Below, piece after piece: positions 1-5,773 of a stretch of DNA of 6,624 bases. The notes under the pieces were generated by a model. It was given only the letters and a program-made list of their open reading frames with translations, was not told the origin of the DNA and did not search any database. The translations under genes were made by a program, and so were the position numbers. Position 1 is the first letter of the stretch; each line of letters opens with the position of its first letter. Location of the stretch: the NCBI GenBank assembly GCA_003140705.1, contig PLKU01000548.1:1-6624 (forward strand), written 5' to 3'. The stretch is from Acidobacteriaceae bacterium (lineage in GTDB: Bacteria; Acidobacteriota; Terriglobia; Terriglobales; Acidobacteriaceae).

Positions 1-135
1 TTTCCAACGGAGTGCGCTCTTCAAGCTTATCCTTCCCCCCAGAGTCAAGCCAGACTCAACCATTTCGTGCTCCGCAAGATGAGCCTTTTTCAATCTTTCC
101 AAGGCCATCATGGCGACTGGATTGCCCTCCGGACT

Positions 136-142
136 GAAGGGG
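136..142 (+). promoter_or_regulatory. Ribosome binding site of the small protein gene
   Basis: GAAGGGG lies 5 nt before the ATG at 148. It decides the start. The frame is open further upstream to a GTG at 67, but the residues before 148 look like ordinary untranslated sequence. The next in-frame ATG at 169 has no Shine-Dalgarno sequence in front of it. Confidence 0.5.
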
Positions 143-147
143 TGCCA

Positions 148-414
148 ATGCACATCCAGCGAACTCAAATGAACATCGCTGCGGTCAATCCCTACGCCGC
201 CGCCGCCGAAAAAGCTGTTGTCGCGCAAAGAGCCGCCAACATCCGCAAGAAACTCACTCAGTATGCAACCGACCTTGAAGCGGTCTCGACTTCCGAGGAA
301 GCCTTCATGGTCGGCCACCCTCTCCACGCCCAGCCTGACTCAATCCAGAACACCGCACTGAGCGAGACCGAGCACCACCCCAGTTCCTCGGGAAGAGTCT
401 CAGGATTTGGATAG
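148..414 (+). CDS. Small hypothetical protein, 88 aa, Ala-rich helical N-terminus
   Basis: I do not recognise a named family. The 88-aa product has no signal peptide, no membrane segment and no cysteine. Residues 14-46 (from NPYAAAA through ATDLEAV) look like one long amphipathic helix rich in Ala, Arg, Lys and Glu. An acidic stretch follows (STSEEAFMVGHP, residues 47-58). The last 30 residues are polar, rich in Ser, His and Gly, and probably disordered. The Asn-Pro-Tyr-Ala-rich opening recalls small uncharacterised proteins I associate with Acidobacteriota; this is recollection, not a search. The start at 148 is chosen for its GAAGGGG ribosome site; a start at 169 would shorten the protein by 7 residues. 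The gene ends 81 bp before the helicase gene on the same strand, so co-transcription is possible. Function unknown. The coherent helix and good ribosome site favour a real gene over a chance frame. Confidence 0.6.
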   Translation: MHIQRTQMNIAAVNPYAAAAEKAVVAQRAANIRKKLTQYATDLEAVSTSEEAFMVGHPLHAQPDSIQNTALSETEHHPSSSGRVSGFG

Positions 415-495
415 CCTTCAATCGGCCGTTCGCTGCGGAATCTTGCCCGCCCCGCCAACCACACAGCCCGGCTCACTATGATGGAGTGAGTCCCG

Positions 496-2493
496 ATGGC
501 CGCCAGCGACACCACAACCCGCGCCTTGCCCTCGCTCCATGAATTTTTCTCGCCAGGCGGCATCCTGGCGCAGTCTTCGCTCCCCTACGAGTTTCGTCCC
601 GGCCAGTTGGCCATGGCCAAGTCCGTCGAGCGCGCCCTCGAAGAACGCCGCCACCTCATCGTCGAAGCGGGGACCGGCACCGGGAAGACCCTGGCTTACT
701 TGCTCCCCGCACTTCGCACGGGCCAGCGCATCATCGTCTCTACTGGCACCAAGGCGCTTCAGGACCAGCTCTTCTTTCGCGACATTCCTTTTCTTGAAAC
801 GCTGCTCGGTCCTCTCCGTGTCTGCTATATGAAGGGCCGTGCCAACTATCTTTGCCGCCACAAGCTAGTCACGCTGCGCAACCAGCCCATCCTCTCCGGC
901 CTCGAAGAGATCGACCAGTACCGGCAGATCTCCGAGTGGGAGCAGACCACTGAAACCGGCGATCGCGCCGAGCTCTCCGGCATCCCCGAGTCGAGCGCGC
1001 TTTGGAACAAGCTCGATGCGCGCACCGAGGCCTGCCTGGGGACAACGTGTCCGGACTATCGCCGCTGCTTCATAACTGAAATGCGCCGCAAGGCTCTCGA
1101 GTCGGACATCATCATCGTCAACCACCACCTGTTTTTCGCCGATCTGTCCGTCAAGCAGGAGGCCTCGGGAGCGCCCGATGCAGGCATTCTCCCCGAGGCC
1201 GCTGCGGTGGTCTTTGACGAGGCCCACGAGTTGGAAGAGGTCGCCTCCAGCTACTTCGGCCTCTCGGTGAGTAACATACGATTTGAAGAGCTGGCTCGCG
1301 ACACCGATGCTCTCCTTCGCGGCAAAGAGGGCGCAGCCAACATGCCCGCCGCCACGCAACAGCTTCGCGAGCGCGCACGCATGTTCTTTGCCGGCCTGCC
1401 CATGGCCGGCGACGGCCGCCAGCCCTTCACCGGCCGCGAAGAGTTCCTTGAAACCTCGGGCGACCTCTACATGGGCGTCCGCGCCACCCTTCGCCGTATT
1501 GAGGCGGAGATGGACGGCCTCAAAGCCGATGAAGCCCCCGGGCTGAAGAAGCGCGTTGCTCGACTGCGTTCGGAATTCGAATTCCTCCTCGAATCCAACG
1601 CCAGCAACATGGTCTATTGGATGGAGCGCCGCCTGCACACCGGAGCACCAGTAGAAAAGTCTGCCCCACGCACCGTCCGTTCGCAATCGCGCACCACGTT
1701 CATTCAGGCCACGCCCATCGACGTCTCCGCGCTGCTCTCCGAGCTGGTCTTTGAGGCCATTCCCACCGTCGTCCTCACCTCGGCCACCCTCACCGTGCAG
1801 GGAGGGTTTGAGCACATGCGCAAGCGCCTCGGTCTCAACGAGGCGCGTGAGCTGGTCGTCCCCTCGCACTTTCAATATGGCAAGCAGGCCCTGCTCTACC
1901 TGCCGCCCGAGATGCCCGACCCACGCGATCCCGAATTCCCAGAGGCCGCCGCCCGCTGCATCCGTCGCGTTCTCGAAATCACCAAGGGCCGCGCCTTTTG
2001 CCTCTTCACCAGCTACGCCCAGATGCGCGACCTCTACGAGCGCCTGCTCCCAGTCCTGGATTTTCCCTTGTTGCTCCACGGCACCGCGCCGCGCAAGGCC
2101 CTGCTTGAGGAGTTTCGCTCTACTCCCAACGCCGTCCTCTTTGGCACAGCCAGCTTTTGGCAAGGAGTCGATGTACAAGGCGAAGCGCTCAGCTGTGTCA
2201 TCATTGATCGCCTGCCCTTCGCCGTCCCCAGTGACCCGGTCGTTGCCGCCCGCATGCGCGCCATCGAAGAAGCCGGCGGCAAGCCCTTCTTTGACTACCA
2301 GGTCCCCGCCGCCGTGCTCACCCTCAAGCAAGGCTTCGGCCGCCTCATCCGCTCCCTTGAAGATCGCGGCGTCCTCGTCCTCCTCGACCCCAGGATCACC
2401 CAGAAACGCTACGGCCAAATCTTCCTGGCCAGTCTTCCGCCCTACCGAATGACAGCCACGATCACGGATGTGCAGGATTTTTTTGGCGCTTGA
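496..2493 (+). CDS. yoaA: ATP-dependent iron-sulfur DNA helicase, DinG/YoaA (XPD-like) family
   Basis: A 665-aa cytoplasmic superfamily 2 helicase expected to unwind DNA 5'-3' using ATP, acting in replication or repair. The motifs run in order: Walker A EAGTGTGKT (residues 57-65, Lys64); motif Ia STGTKALQDQ (82-91); the iron-sulfur ligands Cys120, Cys180, Cys185 and Cys191, with C-x4-C-x5-C spacing in the last three as in DinG proteins; VNHHLFFADL (208-217); the DEAH box (241-244); TSATL (428-432); FTSYAQMRDL (504-513); SFWQGVDVQGEAL (553-565); and motif VI QGFGRLIRS (612-620). It is close to full family length (E. coli YoaA is about 636 aa, DinG about 716). The DEAH box (E. coli DinG has DEGH), the KGRANYLC segment and the 'FLASLPP' ending match YoaA better than DinG, so the symbol marks the closest relative; many annotations would write dinG. 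E. coli YoaA works with the HolC clamp-loader subunit and no such partner is visible here. GGAG at 483-486 precedes the ATG by 9 nt. Codon use is strongly biased to C/G in third positions. Confidence 0.95.
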   Translation: MAASDTTTRALPSLHEFFSPGGILAQSSLPYEFRPGQLAMAKSVERALEERRHLIVEAGTGTGKTLAYLLPALRTGQRIIVSTGTKALQDQLFFRDIPFLETLLGPLRVCYMKGRANYLCRHKLVTLRNQPILSGLEEIDQYRQISEWEQTTETGDRAELSGIPESSALWNKLDARTEACLGTTCPDYRRCFITEMRRKALESDIIIVNHHLFFADLSVKQEASGAPDAGILPEAAAVVFDEAHELEEVASSYFGLSVSNIRFEELARDTDALLRGKEGAANMPAATQQLRERARMFFAGLPMAGDGRQPFTGREEFLETSGDLYMGVRATLRRIEAEMDGLKADEAPGLKKRVARLRSEFEFLLESNASNMVYWMERRLHTGAPVEKSAPRTVRSQSRTTFIQATPIDVSALLSELVFEAIPTVVLTSATLTVQGGFEHMRKRLGLNEARELVVPSHFQYGKQALLYLPPEMPDPRDPEFPEAAARCIRRVLEITKGRAFCLFTSYAQMRDLYERLLPVLDFPLLLHGTAPRKALLEEFRSTPNAVLFGTASFWQGVDVQGEALSCVIIDRLPFAVPSDPVVAARMRAIEEAGGKPFFDYQVPAAVLTLKQGFGRLIRSLEDRGVLVLLDPRITQKRYGQIFLASLPPYRMTATITDVQDFFGA

Positions 2494-2545
2494 CCCAATG
2501 CTTGTTGCCGCGCATTTACCCACTGTCTCGAGTAGGCTTTTTTGA

Positions 2546-4114
2546 TCACTCGTGGTAGCCAATGTTCTTCAATGCAGAGGGCCCAAGACGCTCGGCAAGC
2601 TGTTCAAGATAAAGACTCTGCGGCTTGACCGGTTTTCCCGGTGACTCGATGATGGCCGAGAGCAGCGGCGCGCGTATCGAACCGTCGAAGACAGGCATCG
2701 ATGGATTCGATTCCCGGCCCCGATTGCCGATCGACCAATTGCCAACCTCGGGCGGCTGATTCATCTCAAAGGACTCCGCGCTGTTGTTCCACGCTACCGC
2801 CCAGCCGATGGCCCATCCGTGGCCGGTCCCCATCTCGCCACGATTCATCAGATCGATCCCGCCCCCCGGCACATCGCAGTTGTCAATCAGCAGCCCCGTC
2901 GACCATCGCTGGTGAGGCTGAATATGCCCATCCCCGACAAACTTGCAATGAAGCACCACCACCGGGCCTTGCTGGCGCGCTTGGGTTGCAAAGTAGAAGG
3001 TGTTGTCGCCGCTCCCCGTGCATCGGTCGAAGAGGATTTGCGATCCGTTGCTGGAGAAGTCGAATGGCTTGGCGTAACTGGTCACTGGCACATGCTGCAC
3101 CGCGTCGCAACGCAGCACAGTAATACGCTCGGTACCGGAATCGATGTTTACTGAGTTTGTGGTTTCCTCGAGTGCGACAGATCGCACCCAGCTATCCACG
3201 GCATCCTGCATCGTGAGGCCGTCGAATTCCCGATCGCCGAGCGCGATGCTGCGTTTGGGCGCGACGATACGCAGGTTCTCCACGCCCACCGCCGATATTT
3301 GTCCGCGCACTTCGAGCTTTGTCACCGAAGCACGTGCTCCTGTGAAGAATTTTTCGTCGTAGGAATCCACCAGCGGGACATCCAGAACGATGGTGTTGCC
3401 AGAAACCGAAGCGATGTGCCGTTGAACGTCGAGATGGTCCTTGCCCACCCAGTGCTCTTCCTTGCCATCGCGGTGCAAGTCGTCCATTCCCATAAAGTGA
3501 AGCCATGCCTGCGTAACCGGCTTCACGATCAGCAGTGCGTCGCCAGCGTGCAGATTGGAAGCATCGGCGACGTGGATGGTCAAAGTCCCGGACGGGACGT
3601 AAGGGTCAGTGATGTCGGTTGGCGTGCCGACGTGCTTCTGCTGGAGATGGCCCGCGATGCGAATGGCCAGATGCGGCGCTCCTGTCATCACAATCGTCGT
3701 TCCAGGTTTTTCGTCCCCAGCGCCGCGCAGAACCACGCCGGAAGCGGAAATCGAGATCGTCTGTGGGCAATGAAACATGCCAGGTTCAAGTTCAACGGCC
3801 CCGCGAAAGCCGTCGACGAGCGGGAGCGAGGATAAGGTGTCGACGGCTTGCTGGATCGCCGCAGTGTCGTCTCCACCGGAAGGCGAGAGCGTGCGTTTCG
3901 TCGGCACCACTGGAAGAGCCACACCCCCACCCCTGTATCCGGCAAACGAAAAATCGGCAATGCGGTCACCCTTTGGCGAGTGCGCATAAACCAGCTTCCC
4001 GTCGGGACCGGGAAAGACCCAGCGGCTTTGCGCCTGAAAACAGTCCGCCCCGCTGAGGAGGGTGATGCAGAAAAAGAAGGCTCGCCCGGAATAAAACCAT
4101 CTGTTTTTCATCAT
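2546..4114 (-). CDS. Secreted right-handed beta-helix protein, pectate-lyase superfamily
   Basis: A 522-aa exported protein. The N-terminus has basic residues (Lys3, Arg5, Arg11), a hydrophobic core (about 12-22) and a likely cleavage site near residue 28. The mature protein opens with WVFPGPDGKLVYAHSPKGD (32-50). A region typical of pectate-lyase superfamily/rhamnogalacturonase-like domains follows at about 70-145, with SPSGGDDTAAIQQAVDTL (77-94) and ASGVVLRGAG (124-133). From about 275 to 465 short hydrophobic strands recur with turns (VENLRIV, ERITVLRC, SQILFDRC, GPVVVLHCKF, TGLLIDNC), as expected of parallel beta-helix coils. A distinctive segment, PHQRWSTGLLIDNC (400-413) then GGGIDLMNRGEMGTGHGW (417-434), may be the functional core. 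The family cleaves or binds acidic polysaccharides, but I cannot assign catalytic residues or a substrate, so lyase activity is only a family-level guess. The start is ambiguous: two ATGs are adjacent (4114 and 4111), and GAGAAG (4116-4121) is better spaced for the second. It lies 106 bp downstream of the DoxX-like gene on the same strand and converges on the helicase. Confidence 0.85.
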   Translation of the reverse strand: MMKNRWFYSGRAFFFCITLLSGADCFQAQSRWVFPGPDGKLVYAHSPKGDRIADFSFAGYRGGGVALPVVPTKRTLSPSGGDDTAAIQQAVDTLSSLPLVDGFRGAVELEPGMFHCPQTISISASGVVLRGAGDEKPGTTIVMTGAPHLAIRIAGHLQQKHVGTPTDITDPYVPSGTLTIHVADASNLHAGDALLIVKPVTQAWLHFMGMDDLHRDGKEEHWVGKDHLDVQRHIASVSGNTIVLDVPLVDSYDEKFFTGARASVTKLEVRGQISAVGVENLRIVAPKRSIALGDREFDGLTMQDAVDSWVRSVALEETTNSVNIDSGTERITVLRCDAVQHVPVTSYAKPFDFSSNGSQILFDRCTGSGDNTFYFATQARQQGPVVVLHCKFVGDGHIQPHQRWSTGLLIDNCDVPGGGIDLMNRGEMGTGHGWAIGWAVAWNNSAESFEMNQPPEVGNWSIGNRGRESNPSMPVFDGSIRAPLLSAIIESPGKPVKPQSLYLEQLAERLGPSALKNIGYHE

Positions 4115-4220
4115 TCTTCTCGTCGATTCGTCCTCAACAAGTTTGGCGTTATGTGGGCTTCTCGTTATGAATCGGACAGCCCGCTGAGGTTCGAAGTAGC
4201 GCGTGTCGCCTTTGCACCCT

Positions 4221-4781
4221 CTAGCGCCTTACATAATGTTTCATGATTTCGCCTGAGATCATGATCACGCTGACTGCTAATACAACGCGCGTTCGAATCC
4301 AAACGTGGGTCAGACTCGATGCAACTGGCTCTCCATTCTGAGTCACCAGGAAGAGGCTGAGGAGAGCGGCCCGCTGATGCCAGAGGATGGTCAGCAATGA
4401 TGTGCAGATGAGCACTGAAATGAAGTACAGTCCGTAGTCGTTGACTAGAATGAACATGTTGATGAGCAGGATGTTCGCCATCACCGGCAGCATGATGGCC
4501 GCGGCAAACAAAGTGGTTTTCCTGAAGAGCAAGAGCGTCGCACCAGCCACCTGCGTTAGGCCAAGGATCGAGGCGTAGACACGCGAATAGCCGAAGTAGA
4601 ACCAGGTAAGCTGGTATTCGTTGAGCAAACCGATTTGTCGATGCGCGAGCTCGGGTGACATATTGAACTGCAAATGCGCCAGCTTGCTCACCCCGTACAT
4701 GTAGAGCATGAAGGCACAGAAATAGCGCAGCCAATCGAGTAGTTTGGGATACGGCTTGTCCCTCTCGTCCTGATTCAGCAT
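4221..4781 (-). CDS. DoxX-like multi-pass membrane protein
   Basis: A 186-aa inner-membrane protein starting MLNQDERDKPYP. Counting from this start, hydrophobic segments lie at about 17-35 (containing FMLYMYGVSKL), 66-86 (to GATLLLF), 92-113 (LPVMANILLINMF), 117-136 and perhaps 164-180. The YGVSKL motif at the end of the first helix, the LTWFYFGYSRVY stretch before the second and the helix-3 motif resemble DoxX/DoxX-like proteins. That family is tied loosely to redox and quinone functions, but no enzymatic role can be read here. The ATG at 4781 is preferred to a GTG at 4793 because the sequence GGAGAAG (4785-4791) stands 6 nt ahead of the ATG and overlaps the GTG. The gene is divergent from the NTF2-like/pncA genes and upstream of the beta-helix gene on the same strand, so the two leftward genes may share a promoter, although the 106-bp gap leaves room for a separate one. 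Base composition looks less GC-rich than the helicase, hinting at a different history. Confidence 0.75.
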   Translation of the reverse strand: MLNQDERDKPYPKLLDWLRYFCAFMLYMYGVSKLAHLQFNMSPELAHRQIGLLNEYQLTWFYFGYSRVYASILGLTQVAGATLLLFRKTTLFAAAIMLPVMANILLINMFILVNDYGLYFISVLICTSLLTILWHQRAALLSLFLVTQNGEPVASSLTHVWIRTRVVLAVSVIMISGEIMKHYVRR

Positions 4782-4784
4782 GAT

Positions 4785-4791
4785 CTTCTCC
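4785..4791 (-). promoter_or_regulatory. Ribosome binding site of the DoxX-like gene
   Basis: On the minus strand GGAGAAG precedes the ATG at 4781 with 6 nt between GGAG and the start. It overlaps the alternative GTG at 4793, which therefore cannot be the start served by this site. Confidence 0.65.
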
Positions 4792-4852
4792 ACAAAGTAG
4801 TTGAGATTACAAAACGGGGCATCGCGCGTCGCGCCTTCGTAGGCTACGTCAT

Positions 4853-4869
4853 GAACTCATCACGAGTTC
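4853..4869. repeat. Perfect inverted repeat GAACTC-N5-GAGTTC
   Basis: A 6-bp perfect dyad (4853-4858 and 4864-4869) with a 5-bp spacer, 72 bp upstream of the DoxX-like start. It uses the same arms as the dyad at 5023-5035. It could be an operator for a dimeric repressor. The arm resembles part of LexA-type GAAC/GTTC boxes, but the spacing does not match the Gram-positive GAAC-N4-GTTC consensus, so no regulator is assigned. Confidence 0.4.
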
Positions 4870-5022
4870 CAAGTGTATGCCCGAGAAGATCGTTGCCCGG
4901 TCATAAGATGGATTGATGCCCTGGCTAGACTGTCGCTCAAACCAGTATTGTGAAACGCCGATATCGAGAGGAATCACAGTTGATGCCAAATCGCCAATCG
5001 AATCATCGAGCATCATTGACGA

Positions 5023-5035
5023 GAACTCCGAGTTC
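5023..5035. repeat. Perfect inverted repeat GAACTC-N1-GAGTTC
   Basis: A 13-bp near-continuous palindrome with 6-bp arms around a single C, using the same arms as the dyad at 4853-4869. A further GAACTCCG half-site follows at 5062-5069, repeating the first eight bases. It lies between the divergent DoxX-like and NTF2-like genes, consistent with an operator, but no binding protein is encoded in the window. Confidence 0.4.
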
Positions 5036-5128
5036 CCAGCCAGTGACAGCCAAACCGGCCAGAACTCCGTCTCACCGATACGGCTCGCAATATACTACAA
5101 ATGCTACGGAGCACCTACCCTGGCTTCT

Positions 5129-5221
5129 TTGCAAACCACGTTTCACCGCGTCTTCATAGTCATCTGCGTACAAGACGACTTCTGTCCCGGCGGCCCGCTG
5201 GCCGATGGCGATCTGGTAATC
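5129..5221 (+). pseudogene. Truncated nicotinamidase (pncA-like) N-terminal remnant
   Basis: Reading from TTG at 5129, the frame gives QTTFHRVFIVICVQDDFCPG and continues GPLADGDLVI. This aligns with residues 2-33 of the intact PncA at 5774. I count 20 identical of 30 aligned residues, with one 2-codon gap after Leu-Ala. The TTG falls exactly where the intact gene has its ATG. The catalytic Asp of the IDVQNDF motif is Cys here (GAC to TGC), and nothing homologous follows residue 33 of the intact enzyme, so the fragment lacks the metal ligands, the Lys and the nucleophilic Cys and cannot be an enzyme. Many differences from the intact gene are third-position changes (for example GTA/GTG, CAA/CAG, TGT/TGC, GCC/GCT). 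This suggests long divergence as coding sequence before truncation rather than a recent local copy. The frame stays open to a TGA at 5249-5251 that overlaps the next gene's ATG. It could still be translated as a leader peptide. Confidence 0.7.
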
Positions 5222-5235
5222 GATAATTGCAATCC

Positions 5236-5241
5236 AAGGAG
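5236..5241 (+). promoter_or_regulatory. Ribosome binding site of the NTF2-like gene
   Basis: AAGGAG, 6 nt before the ATG at 5248, is the best Shine-Dalgarno match in the window. It fixes the start at 5248 rather than the in-frame TTG at 5227, which lies upstream of this site. Confidence 0.8.
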
Positions 5242-5247
5242 AATGCA

Positions 5248-5754
5248 ATGACTTCCCCAAAATGCACCGCGCTCTCGCTCGCTCAATGGGCGCTCCCGAT
5301 CAAAGCCGCGCTCATCCTAGCTTTCGTTGTACTCTGCACTGCAATACCGTCTGTCGCGCAGCAATCCGAGAACGAAAAAGCTGTCTGGAAGCTGGAATCC
5401 TCCCACTGGGAATATGTAAAGGCAGTCGACCTCGACCACTATCGCGACCTGTGGCATCCAAGCTTTGTGGGCTGGCCCTATTTCAGTGCCCAGCCTGTGC
5501 GCAAAGACCACATCACTGATTGGATCACCGAGCGAGCGGATAAGGGGTCCACGATGCAGTGGTTCACCTTGCAACCGGCCGCCAGCCAGGCCACTGAAAA
5601 CATGGTAGTCACACATTATTGGGTGACAGCGTTCTGGGTCGACAAGGCCGGCCCCGGAGAGCCATCAACCTCCCGCATCTCCCATACCTGGATCAAGACG
5701 CCCAGTGGATGGCAGATCATTGGCGGCATGTCCGCTCTCACGCCCACCGAGTAG
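5248..5754 (+). CDS. Secreted NTF2/SnoaL-like (DUF4440-type) protein
   Basis: A 168-aa protein. Residues 1-37 form a signal peptide: Lys5 and Lys19, a hydrophobic core ALILAFVVLCTAI (21-33) and a likely signal peptidase I site after SVA (35-37). The mature part, about 130 residues, has the layout of an NTF2-like cone: a helix with WKLESSHWEYVKAVDLD (47-63), the DLWHPSFVGWP turn (67-77), then strands ending in SHTWIKTPSGWQIIGGMS (145-162). That last strand pair, with Trp before a Gly-Trp-Gln-Ile run, is typical of SnoaL-like/DUF4440 proteins. Members range from enzymes to ligand-binding or scaffold proteins and no active site is evident, so the function is unknown. The product is probably periplasmic. 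The ATG overlaps the TGA of the frame carrying the pncA relic (ATGA), and the stop is 19 bp before intact pncA, so transcription with pncA is likely. The start is set by AAGGAG. Confidence 0.8.
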   Translation: MTSPKCTALSLAQWALPIKAALILAFVVLCTAIPSVAQQSENEKAVWKLESSHWEYVKAVDLDHYRDLWHPSFVGWPYFSAQPVRKDHITDWITERADKGSTMQWFTLQPAASQATENMVVTHYWVTAFWVDKAGPGEPSTSRISHTWIKTPSGWQIIGGMSALTPTE

Positions 5755-5773
5755 AACTGCCGGGGAACCGTAC

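Larger units (their letters stand above)
4782..5128. other. Divergent intergenic region without a convincing gene
   Basis: This 347-bp stretch separates the leftward DoxX-like gene from the rightward pncA relic. Open frames here are short and their translations show no domain, signal peptide or family motif I recognise. Composition looks less GC-rich than the flanking helicase and pncA. It should hold the promoters for both directions, but I found no well-spaced -35/-10 pair. TATACT at 5091-5096 is the best -10-like hexamer on the + strand and has no matching -35. The region contains inverted repeats at 4824-4834, 4838-4848, 4853-4869 and 5023-5035 and an extra GAACTC at 5062-5067. Confidence 0.6.

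Noticed and set aside
42..57. Inverted repeat GAGTC-N6-GACTC near the left edge
   Set aside because: Only 5-bp arms, no T-run and no neighbouring gene end to interpret it as a terminator or operator.
67..147. GTG start at 67 extending the small protein by 27 residues
   Set aside because: No ribosome site stands before it, and a good one lies immediately before the ATG at 148.
477..482. TATGAT as a -10 element for the helicase gene
   Set aside because: No -35 match at 16-18 bp, and initiation here would leave almost no leader and remove the GGAG ribosome site at 483-486.
1572..1585. Perfect 14-bp palindrome GGAATTCGAATTCC
   Set aside because: It lies inside the helicase gene and arises from repeated Glu-Phe codons (residues about 360-363); no sign of regulatory use.
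2494..2545. Rho-independent terminator between the convergent helicase and beta-helix genes
   Set aside because: A T-run exists at 2538-2543, but the only hairpin nearby (aatgc/gcatt, 2497-2516, 10-nt loop) is weak and lies more than 20 nt upstream of it.
865..2562. Long open frame on the minus strand, antisense to the helicase
   Set aside because: It mirrors the codon bias of the helicase, which carries all the family motifs. The antisense translation is low in complexity, Gly/Ala/Glu-rich and has no recognisable domain. Long antisense frames are common opposite GC-rich genes.
4028..4048. Lipoprotein lipobox in the beta-helix protein (Cys25 in SGADC)
   Set aside because: The residue before the Cys is Asp, which does not fit the lipobox. 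An ordinary signal peptidase I site near residue 28 is more likely.
4165..4734. Second minus-strand open frame overlapping the DoxX-like gene
   Set aside because: Its translation lacks coherent membrane segments or motifs, whereas the overlapping frame encodes a clear multi-helix protein with a good ribosome site.
4913..5128. Upstream part of the open frame that contains the pncA relic
   Set aside because: The translation before 5129 has no family signal, and the PncA homology begins exactly at the position matching the enzyme's start codon, so the upstream extension is chance open frame.
5072..5260. Minus-strand open frame across the pncA relic
   Set aside because: It is the antisense shadow of the relic, with no ribosome site or family motif.
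5705..5773. Longer pncA beginning at a GTG inside the NTF2-like gene
   Set aside because: The added residues are the shadow of the NTF2-like gene in another frame, and PncA homology plus GGGGA support the ATG at 5774.
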